DNA of 64,000 nt from Sandaracinaceae bacterium (GTDB lineage: Bacteria > Myxococcota_A > Polyangia > Polyangiales > Sandaracinaceae). A model generated the notes under the pieces. It was not told the origin of the DNA and made no database searches. It saw nothing but the letters and a program-made list of their open reading frames with translations. The position numbers and the translations under genes are program-made. Of the stretch, positions 9,201-16,294 are shown piece after piece. How positions within the stretch are numbered: position 1 is the first letter of the stretch; each line of letters opens with the position of its first letter. Where the stretch lies: NCBI GenBank assembly GCA_019637095.1, contig JAHBWG010000048.1:1-64000 (forward strand), written 5' to 3'.

Positions 9201-9583
9201 ATCCGCGCCGCGCGCGCGCCGAACGCGAGCTCGACGCCGTCGGTCGCGCGGGCCACCTCGCGCAGCGCCTCGACGATGGCGTGGTGCTCGGCGCTGAGCG
9301 CGACGCCGCTCCCGTAGGGCATCTCGATCGGCGCGCTGCCGTCGTCGGGGAAGATCACGAAGCCGTAGCCCGACAGCGCGCGCGCGCGCTCGAGCCGGCC
9401 GATGCGCAGCGCGTCGAGCACCTCGACGCCCGTCGGGTGGAGCCACTCGCCGGCGAAGCGCGTCGCCGCGCGCGGGTCCGCCTCGAGCACGAGCACCGAG
9501 GCGCCGCGCCGCGCGTGCGCGATCGCCGCCGTGCACCCCGCCGGGCCGGCGCCCACCACCACTACGTCGTAGCTGTCACGCAT
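6257..9583 (-). CDS. Three-domain fusion: squalene epoxidase, cyclase-like domain, squalene synthase
   Basis: This is a 1108-residue protein. Residues 1 to about 430 are an FAD monooxygenase of the squalene epoxidase type with all three signatures: GAGPAG (11-16), GADGRRSTVR (153-162) and GDAVGHVHPMTAMGMT (281-296). After a Pro/Ala linker (about 430-465), residues about 465-760 look like a reduced alpha-alpha toroid of the terpene cyclase type, with QW-like segments (LLDCQSASGGF; AREDGSFGDLSRTAWALEAL) but no DxDD or DCTAE motif. Residues about 765-1108 are a head-to-head prenyl synthase with DTVED (806-810) and NILKDVTDD (960-968). One polypeptide could therefore make squalene from farnesyl diphosphate and epoxidise it. 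ATG follows a GAGAGAGAGAC ribosome site; the end overlaps the isomerase start by 4 nt. Confidence 0.92.
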   Translation of the reverse strand: MRDSYDVVVVGAGPAGCTAAIAHARRGASVLVLEADPRAATRFAGEWLHPTGVEVLDALRIGRLERARALSGYGFVIFPDDGSAPIEMPYGSGVALSAEHHAIVEALREVARATDGVELAFGARAARIEGALVSVEDRRRASAREVRAGRVLGADGRRSTVRKSLGRDEGESAPLSYMAAVELRDVELPFEGFGHLVLGGPGPALFYRVSDTTIRGCLDVPIALGPRARSLEALWAGFAPVVPEALRGPLRTALERGPSGWAINRFRPRTTFGEGDAWLLGDAVGHVHPMTAMGMTLGLGDARASAECEDLAAYAAARRSYVPELLSNALYHCFRRDDPSATAIRRAMFRTLRAEPHERRRTMDILAGADPSRWSFGSAFLKIAAQAVGGALSGERSLSRLAGFGEWMQWPAALVVPSRLDAAVRARSSTTHPIPQLAALVPTAAPVVAPVERERPERAAPAAEVSLGAAIDDGAKVLLRELERIATQIGEVPDAALAGPALSCMRAILAAPMRVGMAARMTLGRRRLATDGFPRLLAGEPACRHLAELHLVLLDGASWDEVPIAAHAEGVRALLDCQSASGGFARNREVAASPDAAAELELTSLACRALDAVARRGAPYAHVEHALARAAAWVEGAAREDGSFGDLSRTAWALEALLAAGVHPGDPTPRRAVRWLLDALDPSEHPIETARGLRALSIAGAASQDAIAGAARALAARRDDDWRLTREIVEALAAYDARRADAPRRRARRKRPDARAPIDDALRADWVFCKRALGEVSRTFARPIELLPPKLEVAVTLGYLLCRIADTVEDHVAVPAADKDALFAQFCAVLEDGADPEPFARALRAIDGDDAELSLARELGRVMRVYASQDEATRASSTRWIGEMARGMCLYTHRRPAADGVAALDTVGDLERYCYYVAGTVGHLLTDLFVAHLGEDPDGEVAIALRDHAEGFATGLQLTNILKDVTDDLARGVTFVPRVECARQGLAPAQLADPRHRRRAHAAVRPVFGLARARLDSALEYTLLVPASERAIRLFCLLPLFMAARTLALAEGNDAMFVPGAPVKIAREEVEAIIAECMTLAEDDAALRARYARLFERARPARREVSLS

Positions 9584-9597
9584 CGTTCGTCTCTCTC

Positions 9598-10683
9598 TCA
9601 ATAGAGGAAGGGGATCATCCGGAAGCGCGCGCGCTGGCAGTAGCGCTCCCACAGCTCTCCGTACTTCGCGCGGCACTTCTTGTCGTCGCGCCACGCGCGG
9701 TGGACCAAGAGGGCGATGAGCCAGGTCGGGAGCAGGTACGGGACGAAGGACGCGTCGCCCGCGAGCAGGGTGAACGACCAATAGAGCATGATCTCACCCG
9801 TGTAGTTGAGCTTGCGCCCGATGCCCCAGAACCCGCTGACGAGGATCTTTCCGTCGAGCGTCTCGGCCGGCTTGCCCCAGATCCGCGCGTTGCGGTCGCG
9901 CTTGAACTCGTGCTTCTGCTGGTTCGACCCCCGAAAAATCCAGAGCCCGGTGAGGAACATCAGCGTGAGCCCGGCCGCCATCCAGATCGGGAGCGGCGCG
10001 GTGTGGTCGACGAGATACCAGCCGACGATGGAGTACGCGAACGGGACGAAGGCGTAGTCACCCCACACGAGCATGAAGCCGAACTTCTCCGCCACGATGT
10101 CCCACGTGTGGAGCATCCCGTACTCGAACTGGAAGTAGTTGAAGACGTAGACGAAGGTGAACGCCTGATAGAGCATCATCTGCGTCGTGAGCTCGCCGCG
10201 CTCCTGCCATTGAACGACCGCGAACGACGCGTTGAGGATCGCGAGGCCGATGAGCGACGGCCGGTACGCGAACATCTTGATGTCGACCCCGAGCCAACGC
10301 GGGTTGAGCTCCACGCCGTACCAGAGGTCCGAGACGAGCCCGCGCAGCCCGCGCGAGCGCTCCGCCTTCGGCGAGAGGTAGAGCGCCACGGTGTGCGCGA
10401 CGCTGAAGAGGTTGGCCGCGACGAAGAGCCCCCAGAAGTGCTCGTGCACGAACGCGAGATCGACGAGGCCGAGCCACGTCCCGCCGCCGAGCAGCGCCGC
10501 GGTGAGGAGGAAGAGCGCGAGGCCGTTGAGGCGGTAGGGGAGCCGCGTTCCGTCGGCGAGCTTCGCGCCCTTCTCCTCCTTGCCGGGGACGAGCAGGGAG
10601 CCGACGAACAGGTACGCGACGAAGCCGAGCGCGAGCGCGAGGCCGTAGGCGAGGGTGACCGGATCGGTGACGGGGCGAGGCAT
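9598..10683 (-). CDS. Sterol C14 reductase (ERG24/DHCR family)
   Basis: This 361-residue multi-pass membrane protein of the ERG4/ERG24/DHCR7 family shows YGVELNPR (122-129), RGSNQQKHEFKRD (251-263), the signature ILVSGFWGIGRKLNYTGE (280-297) and the C-terminal KYGELWERYCQRARFRMIPF (340-359). Members use NADPH to reduce sterol double bonds. C14 reduction fits best because the gene sits with CYP51, whose product carries the Delta14 bond. Delta7 (DHCR7) or C24(28) reduction cannot be excluded by motif alone. It lies 14 nt before the epoxidase/squalene synthase fusion and 8 nt after the cyclase fusion, so it belongs to the same transcript. Confidence 0.92.
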   Translation of the reverse strand: MPRPVTDPVTLAYGLALALGFVAYLFVGSLLVPGKEEKGAKLADGTRLPYRLNGLALFLLTAALLGGGTWLGLVDLAFVHEHFWGLFVAANLFSVAHTVALYLSPKAERSRGLRGLVSDLWYGVELNPRWLGVDIKMFAYRPSLIGLAILNASFAVVQWQERGELTTQMMLYQAFTFVYVFNYFQFEYGMLHTWDIVAEKFGFMLVWGDYAFVPFAYSIVGWYLVDHTAPLPIWMAAGLTLMFLTGLWIFRGSNQQKHEFKRDRNARIWGKPAETLDGKILVSGFWGIGRKLNYTGEIMLYWSFTLLAGDASFVPYLLPTWLIALLVHRAWRDDKKCRAKYGELWERYCQRARFRMIPFLY

Positions 10684-10691
10684 GGTGCGTG

Positions 10692-13600
10692 TCAGCCCGC
10701 GAGCGGGCGCTGCTCCCTCGAGCGTTCGTGCCAGGCGCCGCGCTCGGCGGCGCGGCGCGCGTAGAGCCCGAGCGCCCACGGCGGGAAGTAGGCGCGATAG
10801 AGGCGGTACTCGAGCAGGGCGGTGTGGAAGAAGATCCCCTCCGGGTCCTGCTTGGGCCAGGTGCCGTCGGGGCGCTGCGCGCGCGCGAGGAAGCGCGCCG
10901 CGCGCTCGAGCGCGTCGAAGTCCGGCTCGCGCGCCTCGCACAGCGCGGTGAGCGCCCACGCGGTCTGCACGACCTGGCCCTCCGGGTGCTCGACGTAGCG
11001 GCCCTCGAGGACCGAGTCCGCGTGCTCGCCCCAGCCGCCGTCGGGGCGCTGGCGCTCGAGCAGCCACTGCCGCGCGCGGCGGATCCGGGGGTCGGTGACC
11101 GGCACGCCGGCGGCGAGCAGGCCGCGGATGCCGAACATCGTGCCGTACACGAAGTGCACGCCCCACATGCCCTCGAACGATCCGTCGGGCCGCTGCAGCG
11201 CCGAGAGCCGCGCCCGCGCGCGCTCGATCGCCGCGTCGAGCGCGGGGCGCAGCCGGTCCGGGTGGTGGTGCCGGAACGCGGCGAGCGCGGTGGTGCAAGA
11301 CGCCGTGCACTCGACATACGAGCGCTCCGTCATGCACGCGCCGAACATCTCCGACGGGTTGAGCCAGTCGATGCCCTCCGCGCGCCGCGCCTCGTAGGAG
11401 CCGAAGCCGCCGTCGGGGTTCTGGCACGAGAGCACGAAGCGCGCGGCCGCCTCCATCGCCTCCGCGCTCGGCTGCGCGACCGGCGACTCGAGCCGCGCGA
11501 GCATCGCCTCGGCGGTGCAGTCGCTCACCGGCCAGCCGTGCCACACCCCGGCGAAGCAGTAGCCGCCGGTCGGGTCGAGCCGATCGTGCCGCGCCTCCTC
11601 GCCGGTGCCTCGCTGGATCTGCTGCGTCACGAGGAACGCGTCGGCGCGCCGGAGCGCGTCGCTCACGTCGGTGAACGGCGCGAGCGCGCTCAGCGCCTGC
11701 GCCGCGAACGCGGTGTCCCACGTCGCGCTGCGCGCGCCAGAGACGCGCGCGCCCTCCGCCTCGTCCTCCCAGATCCAGCCCTCGAACCCCTCGAGGCCCT
11801 TGGCGAGGTCCGGGTCGTCCGGGTCGTGCGCGTAGAGCGCGATCATCCCGAGCAGGCCGCTGACCGGCGAGATGCAGGTGTACGAGGTCGAGCGCAGCTC
11901 GTAGCGGATCGCCTCGCGCAGGCGCGCGAGGAGCGGCTCGCGCGCCTCGGGCGAGCGCAGCCGATCGAAGCGGACGAGCGCGCGGTACCCGGCGCGCAAC
12001 AGCGCCCCCGGCGCCTCGTGCACGTCGCCCGGGTCGAGCGCCTCGCGGGCCGCCGCCCAGTCGATCGTGTCGTAGGGCGTGACGAACAGCTCGTCGCGCA
12101 GGCAGCGGATCGTCGCGTCCGGCGGCGGCGTCGGGCGCGCGCCGTAGACGGCCGCCATCCCCATGTAGATCAGGCGCGTGTGGCAGTAGTAGCGGGACGG
12201 ATGGAGCGGCAGCCAGCGCGGGGCGGCCCAGAGCTCGGGGACGACCGGGTTGACGCCCTCCCACGCGTACAGCCCGGCGAGCGCGAGCCAGAGCTTGCCC
12301 CAGCTCGGGATCGCGACCGCGCCGCCGCGGGCGCGCAGGAACGCGCGCGCGCCGGTGAGGAGCGGATCGCTCGCCGCGACGCCGAGCAGGCGCGCCGCGA
12401 CGTACACCAGCGTCGTCACGTAGAGGTAGGGCTCGCTCTTGGGCGAGAGCCCCCAGGTCCCGTCGGCGAGCCGCGTCGTCTCGAAGTGACGCAAGATCCC
12501 TTGCGATCGCGCGGCGGTGATCGGGCGGCCCATCACGTGGCTCGCGATCACGTACTGCGCGGCGAGCATCGGGCACCACACCACCTCGCCCTCGAACGAG
12601 CCGTCCTCGGCCTGCTCGCGCGCGAGGGCCGCCGCGCCGCGCGCGAGGGCGTCGGTGATCGACGGGCCGGCGACGCGCCGCGTGGGCAGCCCGACCACCT
12701 CGGCCTCCTCGCCGCTGCGCAGCGCCGCGCCGAAGCGCGTCGCGCCGCGCGCCTCGAGGCGCTCGGCGAGCCGCGACGGCAGGAGCGCCGTCCAGCCGAG
12801 GCTCCCGCCGACCATCCACCCGATGCGCGTCAGCATCGCGGTGCCGGTGCGGTGCGCGTCGGCCGCGTCGACGGGCGCGCGCCGCGCGACCGCGGCGGCG
12901 CCGGAGATCGCGACGCGCAGGCAGGAGCCGGCGAGGTGCGCGACGCCGCCGTCCTCGCCCGCGAGGTAGCCCATGCTGCGCAGGCGCTCGCTCGCGTCCT
13001 CGCGCCAGGTGCGGTAGGTCGCCTGGCGCAGCGCGATCGACTCGGGCGCGTCGTCGGCGAACAGCTCGGCGAGCCCGATCGCGACCGCCTCGGGCACGCG
13101 CGCGCGGCGGCGGCACGCGCGCCGGTAGGCGCCGAGCCCGCGGCCGGCGCCGAGGTGCGTCTCGGCGAACGCGAGCGCGTCGCCGACCGCGAACGTCGGC
13201 CCCGCCTCGGTCAGCGGGTGCAGGTCGCCGACCGCGTCGCCCGCGCGCGCGAGCCCGCCCTCGGCCGCGTCGCCGCGCGGCGTGACGCGGCCCCCGCTCC
13301 ACACCGGCGCGCCGCGCCGCAGCGCGTCCGCGAACGCGCCGGCCAGGCTCGGGGGCAGCGCCGGCGCGTACGCTTCGAAGAGCGCGAGCCCGCCCTCGCG
13401 GGGCATCCGCGCGCCGAGCGGCACGTCGAGGGTCAGCCGGATCACCGACGGCCCGATCCGATACGCTATCGCCGGCCCGGGCCCGCCCGCGAAGAGGTGG
13501 CGGAAGCCTTCGAACGGCAGCTCGGCGCCGACCAGCTCGAGGCTCGCGAGGCGGTAGGTCGGCTGGCGGTGCACGGCGCCGAAGCTCCACGAGCCCTCGC

Positions 13601-14093
13601 CGCGCGCCGCGGCGTGCGTCGGCGCGCCGGCCGCGAGCAGGATCCGCTCCGCGCTCGCGCAACGCGCCTTGCCCGCTTGCTCCCACGCGAGGGTCCCCGC
13701 GCTCGCGCGCGTCGCGCGCGCGGGCATCACGAGGTCGACGCCGTCCTGCGCCGCGCAGTGCGCGCGCAGCGTCTCGACGAGCAGGCCGCGCGGGAGCGCG
13801 AGGCCGAAGCGCTCCGCGCGGTACGGCAGCGCGATCGGCGTCGAGCCGTCCTCCGGGAAGAGCACGAAGCCTCGCCCCGTCGGGTAGCCGACCGGCGGGA
13901 CGAGGTCGACGCCGAGCGCCTCGAGCGCGTCGACCGCCGGCGGGTGCAGCCACTCGCCGACCGCCTCGGCCGCCGCGGCGTGCGGGTCGGCCTCGAGCAA
14001 CAGCACGCGCGCGCCGCGCGCATGGCAGGCCAGCGCGGCGGTGCAGCCGGCGATCGAGGCGCCGACGACGGCGACGTCGTAGCGACAGGTCAC
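10692..14093 (-). CDS. osc: Epoxidase-like FAD domain fused to oxidosqualene cyclase
   Basis: This is a 1133-residue protein. Residues 480 to about 1115 are an oxidosqualene cyclase: HPSRYYCHTRLIYMGMAAVY (631-650), ELFVTPYDTIDWAAAR (668-683) and the catalytic WPVSDCTAEA (854-863; Asp858), the DCTAE form rather than the DxDD of squalene-hopene cyclases. Several QW motifs follow (QNPDGGFGSY; QRPDGSFEGMWG; QRPDGGWGEH). Positions matching plant cycloartenol synthase 477 and 481 are His852 and Val856, so lanosterol, parkeol or a mixture is possible. Residues 1 to about 450 resemble the epoxidase of the neighbouring fusion but look worn: GASIAG for GAGPAG, no DGRxS motif, EAGPT for MGMT. Start is GTG in a GTGA overlap with the upstream stop. 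Confidence 0.95.
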   Translation of the reverse strand: MTCRYDVAVVGASIAGCTAALACHARGARVLLLEADPHAAAAEAVGEWLHPPAVDALEALGVDLVPPVGYPTGRGFVLFPEDGSTPIALPYRAERFGLALPRGLLVETLRAHCAAQDGVDLVMPARATRASAGTLAWEQAGKARCASAERILLAAGAPTHAAARGEGSWSFGAVHRQPTYRLASLELVGAELPFEGFRHLFAGGPGPAIAYRIGPSVIRLTLDVPLGARMPREGGLALFEAYAPALPPSLAGAFADALRRGAPVWSGGRVTPRGDAAEGGLARAGDAVGDLHPLTEAGPTFAVGDALAFAETHLGAGRGLGAYRRACRRRARVPEAVAIGLAELFADDAPESIALRQATYRTWREDASERLRSMGYLAGEDGGVAHLAGSCLRVAISGAAAVARRAPVDAADAHRTGTAMLTRIGWMVGGSLGWTALLPSRLAERLEARGATRFGAALRSGEEAEVVGLPTRRVAGPSITDALARGAAALAREQAEDGSFEGEVVWCPMLAAQYVIASHVMGRPITAARSQGILRHFETTRLADGTWGLSPKSEPYLYVTTLVYVAARLLGVAASDPLLTGARAFLRARGGAVAIPSWGKLWLALAGLYAWEGVNPVVPELWAAPRWLPLHPSRYYCHTRLIYMGMAAVYGARPTPPPDATIRCLRDELFVTPYDTIDWAAAREALDPGDVHEAPGALLRAGYRALVRFDRLRSPEAREPLLARLREAIRYELRSTSYTCISPVSGLLGMIALYAHDPDDPDLAKGLEGFEGWIWEDEAEGARVSGARSATWDTAFAAQALSALAPFTDVSDALRRADAFLVTQQIQRGTGEEARHDRLDPTGGYCFAGVWHGWPVSDCTAEAMLARLESPVAQPSAEAMEAAARFVLSCQNPDGGFGSYEARRAEGIDWLNPSEMFGACMTERSYVECTASCTTALAAFRHHHPDRLRPALDAAIERARARLSALQRPDGSFEGMWGVHFVYGTMFGIRGLLAAGVPVTDPRIRRARQWLLERQRPDGGWGEHADSVLEGRYVEHPEGQVVQTAWALTALCEAREPDFDALERAARFLARAQRPDGTWPKQDPEGIFFHTALLEYRLYRAYFPPWALGLYARRAAERGAWHERSREQRPLAG

Positions 14094-15208
14094 ATCGACG
14101 CCATCAGCCGCGCGGTGATCGTGCGGACCGCGGGCTGCTGCGAGAGGCCGACGACGAAGTCGAGGCCGCCGTTGCGCACGAGCCCGCGGAACACGCCGCC
14201 GCCCCAGAAGGAGAGCTGGAACGCGCGCTTGCACTCGCGCTCGTAGCGGGCGAGCGCGGCCGCCTCGTCGGCGCGACCCGAGAGGATCGACGCGACCGCC
14301 TCGGCGCCGAGCATCCCGGAGCGCATGCCCTGGTAGATGCCCTCGGCCGTCGCGGGGTGGGTCATCAGGCCCGACTCGCCGATCGCGATGCGCCCCGGCG
14401 CGGTGAGCTGCTCGATCGCGTAGCTCCACACGATCGGGTGGCCGCGCCAGCCGCCGACCTGCGTCGCGTTCGCGAGCGCGCCCGCGTAGTGCTTGTCGAG
14501 GAACGCGCGGAAGAGCTCGCGCGCGTTCTTCTTCCCGTCGGGCGGGTCCTCGTAGGTGATGCCGATGTTGACGCGCGTCTCGGTCTCCGGGAACAGCCAC
14601 CCGTAGTAGGGGTCGAGCATCCGATCGAAGATCATCTCGACGTGGTGCGGGCGGAACTCTGCGTGATCCCACCACCCCATGATCGCCTGGATCACGCGGC
14701 GCGGGCGCAGCGCGGGCAAGCCCACGCGGCAGTGGCTGCCGCCCGCGACGAGCGTGTGGCGGGCGCGCACCTCGTCGCCCGCGCGGCTCTTGAAGCCGAC
14801 CATGCGGCCGCCCTCCTCGATCGCCTCGGCCGCGTCGAAGTCGGCGACGAAGCGCGTGCCCGAGGCGAGCGCCTTCTTCAGGAGCACGTGGTCGAGGATG
14901 CGGCGGTAGCAGACGACCGCCTCGGCGGCCTCGCCGCCCGACTGCCAGCTCTCGAGCCCGCCCGGCGTCACGAGCCGCAGGCCGCGGATCGGGTACGCGT
15001 GCGGCGCGACCTCGTCCCACACGCCGAGCTTCTGGAGCGTCTTGATCCCCTTGGGCGAGATGCCGCTGCCGCAGGTCTTGTCGCGCGGGAAGTCGTGGCG
15101 GTCGACGAGCACCACCCGCTCCACGCCGAGCGCTCCGAGGTGCGCCGCCGCCGCGGTGCCCGCGGGGCCGGCGCCGATGATCGCGACGTCTGCTTCGTAT
15201 CGTTCCAT
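14090..15208 (-). CDS. Geranylgeranyl reductase-family FAD oxidoreductase
   Basis: This 372-residue flavoprotein has GAGPAG (12-17), the family signature PRDKTCGSGISPKG (about 41-54) and a second FAD motif IAIGESGLMTHPATAEGI. Geranylgeranyl reductases of this type saturate isoprenoid double bonds in chlorophyll side chains, archaeal lipids and quinones. Placement between the SDR and the cyclase fusion points to an isoprenoid or sterol substrate. A Delta24 side-chain reductase is an attractive inference, since no DHCR24-like gene is visible here, but a polyprenyl chain reductase is equally compatible. ATG has GAGAAG as ribosome site. The stop overlaps the GTG of the cyclase fusion by 4 nt, so the two are translationally coupled. 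Confidence 0.88.
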   Translation of the reverse strand: MERYEADVAIIGAGPAGTAAAAHLGALGVERVVLVDRHDFPRDKTCGSGISPKGIKTLQKLGVWDEVAPHAYPIRGLRLVTPGGLESWQSGGEAAEAVVCYRRILDHVLLKKALASGTRFVADFDAAEAIEEGGRMVGFKSRAGDEVRARHTLVAGGSHCRVGLPALRPRRVIQAIMGWWDHAEFRPHHVEMIFDRMLDPYYGWLFPETETRVNIGITYEDPPDGKKNARELFRAFLDKHYAGALANATQVGGWRGHPIVWSYAIEQLTAPGRIAIGESGLMTHPATAEGIYQGMRSGMLGAEAVASILSGRADEAAALARYERECKRAFQLSFWGGGVFRGLVRNGGLDFVVGLSQQPAVRTITARLMASM

Positions 15209-15220
15209 GGCGCTTCTCTA

Positions 15221-16045
15221 TCAGGTGCCGGTCGCGGCGTGGGGCGCCGCGCTCGGGCGCCGCTCGACGAGCGGCGGCTCGGTCGTCCCCGCGCGCGCCG
15301 GCACCCGGCGGCGCCGCGCGAGGTCGGCGTAGGCTTCGTGGATCGCGCGGCGCACGTCGGCGGGCGCGTGCCCGAGCGAGGCGCCGCGCGGCGCGTCGAG
15401 CGGGAGCGGCCTCGAGAGCAGCCCCCCGAGGACCGCGCGGAGCGGGCGGCGCGGGCGCGGGCGGCCGGTCACCTCTTCGAACAGGTCGAGCAGCGCGCTC
15501 GCGTCGAGCACGGCGCGCGGCGCCGCGTAGACCTCGCCCGCGCGGCCGCGGGTGAGCGCGAGGGCGATCGCGTCGGCCACCTCGCTCGCGCCGGCGAGCG
15601 CGACGCGCTCGAACGGCAGCGCGCGGAGCCGGCCGTGCGCGTGCTCGACGAGCGCGCGCGCGAGCGGCGCCTCGTCGTCGCGGGGCCCGACGATCGCCGG
15701 CACGCGGACCAGGACGACCTCGGGCGCGCGCGTGTCGCGCGCCCACTCGTCGAGGGCGGGCGGCGCGTCCTCGCCGACGACGAGCACCACGCGACCGACG
15801 CCAGCGTCCGCCGCCGCGGCGAGGGCGCGGCGCGCGCCCGCCGGATCGGCCGCCTCCACGATCGCGGCGCGGCAGCCGGCGAGGCGTCCGTCGAGCTCGA
15901 TCGCGTGGCCCGCCGCGTCGAGCCGCTCCGCCGCGCGCACGATCACGCCGGGCGTCGCGCAGAGCCGCTGCGCGAGGTGCGCGCCGAGGGCGCCCCTCAC
16001 GCCCACGAACACGCGCCCCGGCCGCGCCTCGGGCGCGGCGCTCAC
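15221..16045 (-). CDS. Degenerate NAD(P)-binding SDR / epimerase-like protein
   Basis: This 274-residue protein starts with a short leader, then a Rossmann-like RVFVGVRGALGAHLAQRL (about 11-28). Later segments (GVGRVVLVVG; VVLVRVPAIVGPRDDE) match the strands of extended SDRs such as 3-beta-hydroxysteroid dehydrogenase/C4-decarboxylases. The catalytic Tyr-x3-Lys is missing: the expected place reads EWARDTR. It may be a non-catalytic or atypical SDR. In a sterol operon the tempting role is sterol C3/C4 processing, but the missing residues argue against ordinary dehydrogenation. GTG start, 84 nt after the HMG-CoA reductase stop in repeat-rich DNA, and 12 nt before the reductase downstream. The exact start is uncertain. 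Confidence 0.7.
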   Translation of the reverse strand: MSAAPEARPGRVFVGVRGALGAHLAQRLCATPGVIVRAAERLDAAGHAIELDGRLAGCRAAIVEAADPAGARRALAAAADAGVGRVVLVVGEDAPPALDEWARDTRAPEVVLVRVPAIVGPRDDEAPLARALVEHAHGRLRALPFERVALAGASEVADAIALALTRGRAGEVYAAPRAVLDASALLDLFEEVTGRPRPRRPLRAVLGGLLSRPLPLDAPRGASLGHAPADVRRAIHEAYADLARRRRVPARAGTTEPPLVERRPSAAPHAATGT

Positions 16046-16084
16046 CTCGTCGAGGCGCTCGAGCCGCCGCGGCTTCCTGGCGGC

Positions 16085-16294
16085 GTGCTCGGGCGCCGCG
16101 CGCTCGGCGCGCTCGCGACGCTGGCGCGCTCACGCGACGCCCGGCGTGCTCGCGACGCTCGGCGTGCCCGCGACGCCCGGTGCGCTCGCGACGCTCGGTG
16201 CGCTCGCGACGCTCGGTGCGCCCGCGACGCTCGGTGCGCTCGCGACGCTCGGTGCGCTCGCGACGCTCGGTGCGCTCGCGACGCTCGGCGCCCC
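16085..16294 (-). repeat. 18-bp minisatellite crossing the HMG-CoA reductase stop codon
   Basis: About nine imperfect copies of an 18-bp unit (minus-strand sense GTCGCGAGCGCACCGAGC) encode the Ala-Pro-Ser-Val-Ala-Ser tail of the HMG-CoA reductase. Related sequence continues past the stop (16130-16132) toward the SDR start. The unit is a multiple of three, so copy changes would keep frame. Confidence 0.85.

Noticed and set aside
9598-10683. Phosphatidylethanolamine methyltransferase-like or generic isoprenylcysteine methyltransferase
   Set aside because: The C-terminal fold is distantly shared, but ELNPR, the NQQKHEFKRD segment and SGFWGIGRKLNYTGE are specific to ERG24/DHCR sterol reductases.
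10692-14093. Squalene-hopene cyclase
   Set aside because: The catalytic motif is DCTAE, not DxDD, and the ELF...PYDTIDW and HPSRYYCHTR segments are of the oxidosqualene cyclase type.
16133-16294. CRISPR array
   Set aside because: The units are contiguous 18-bp tandem repeats without spacers and they code for protein; no cas genes are present.
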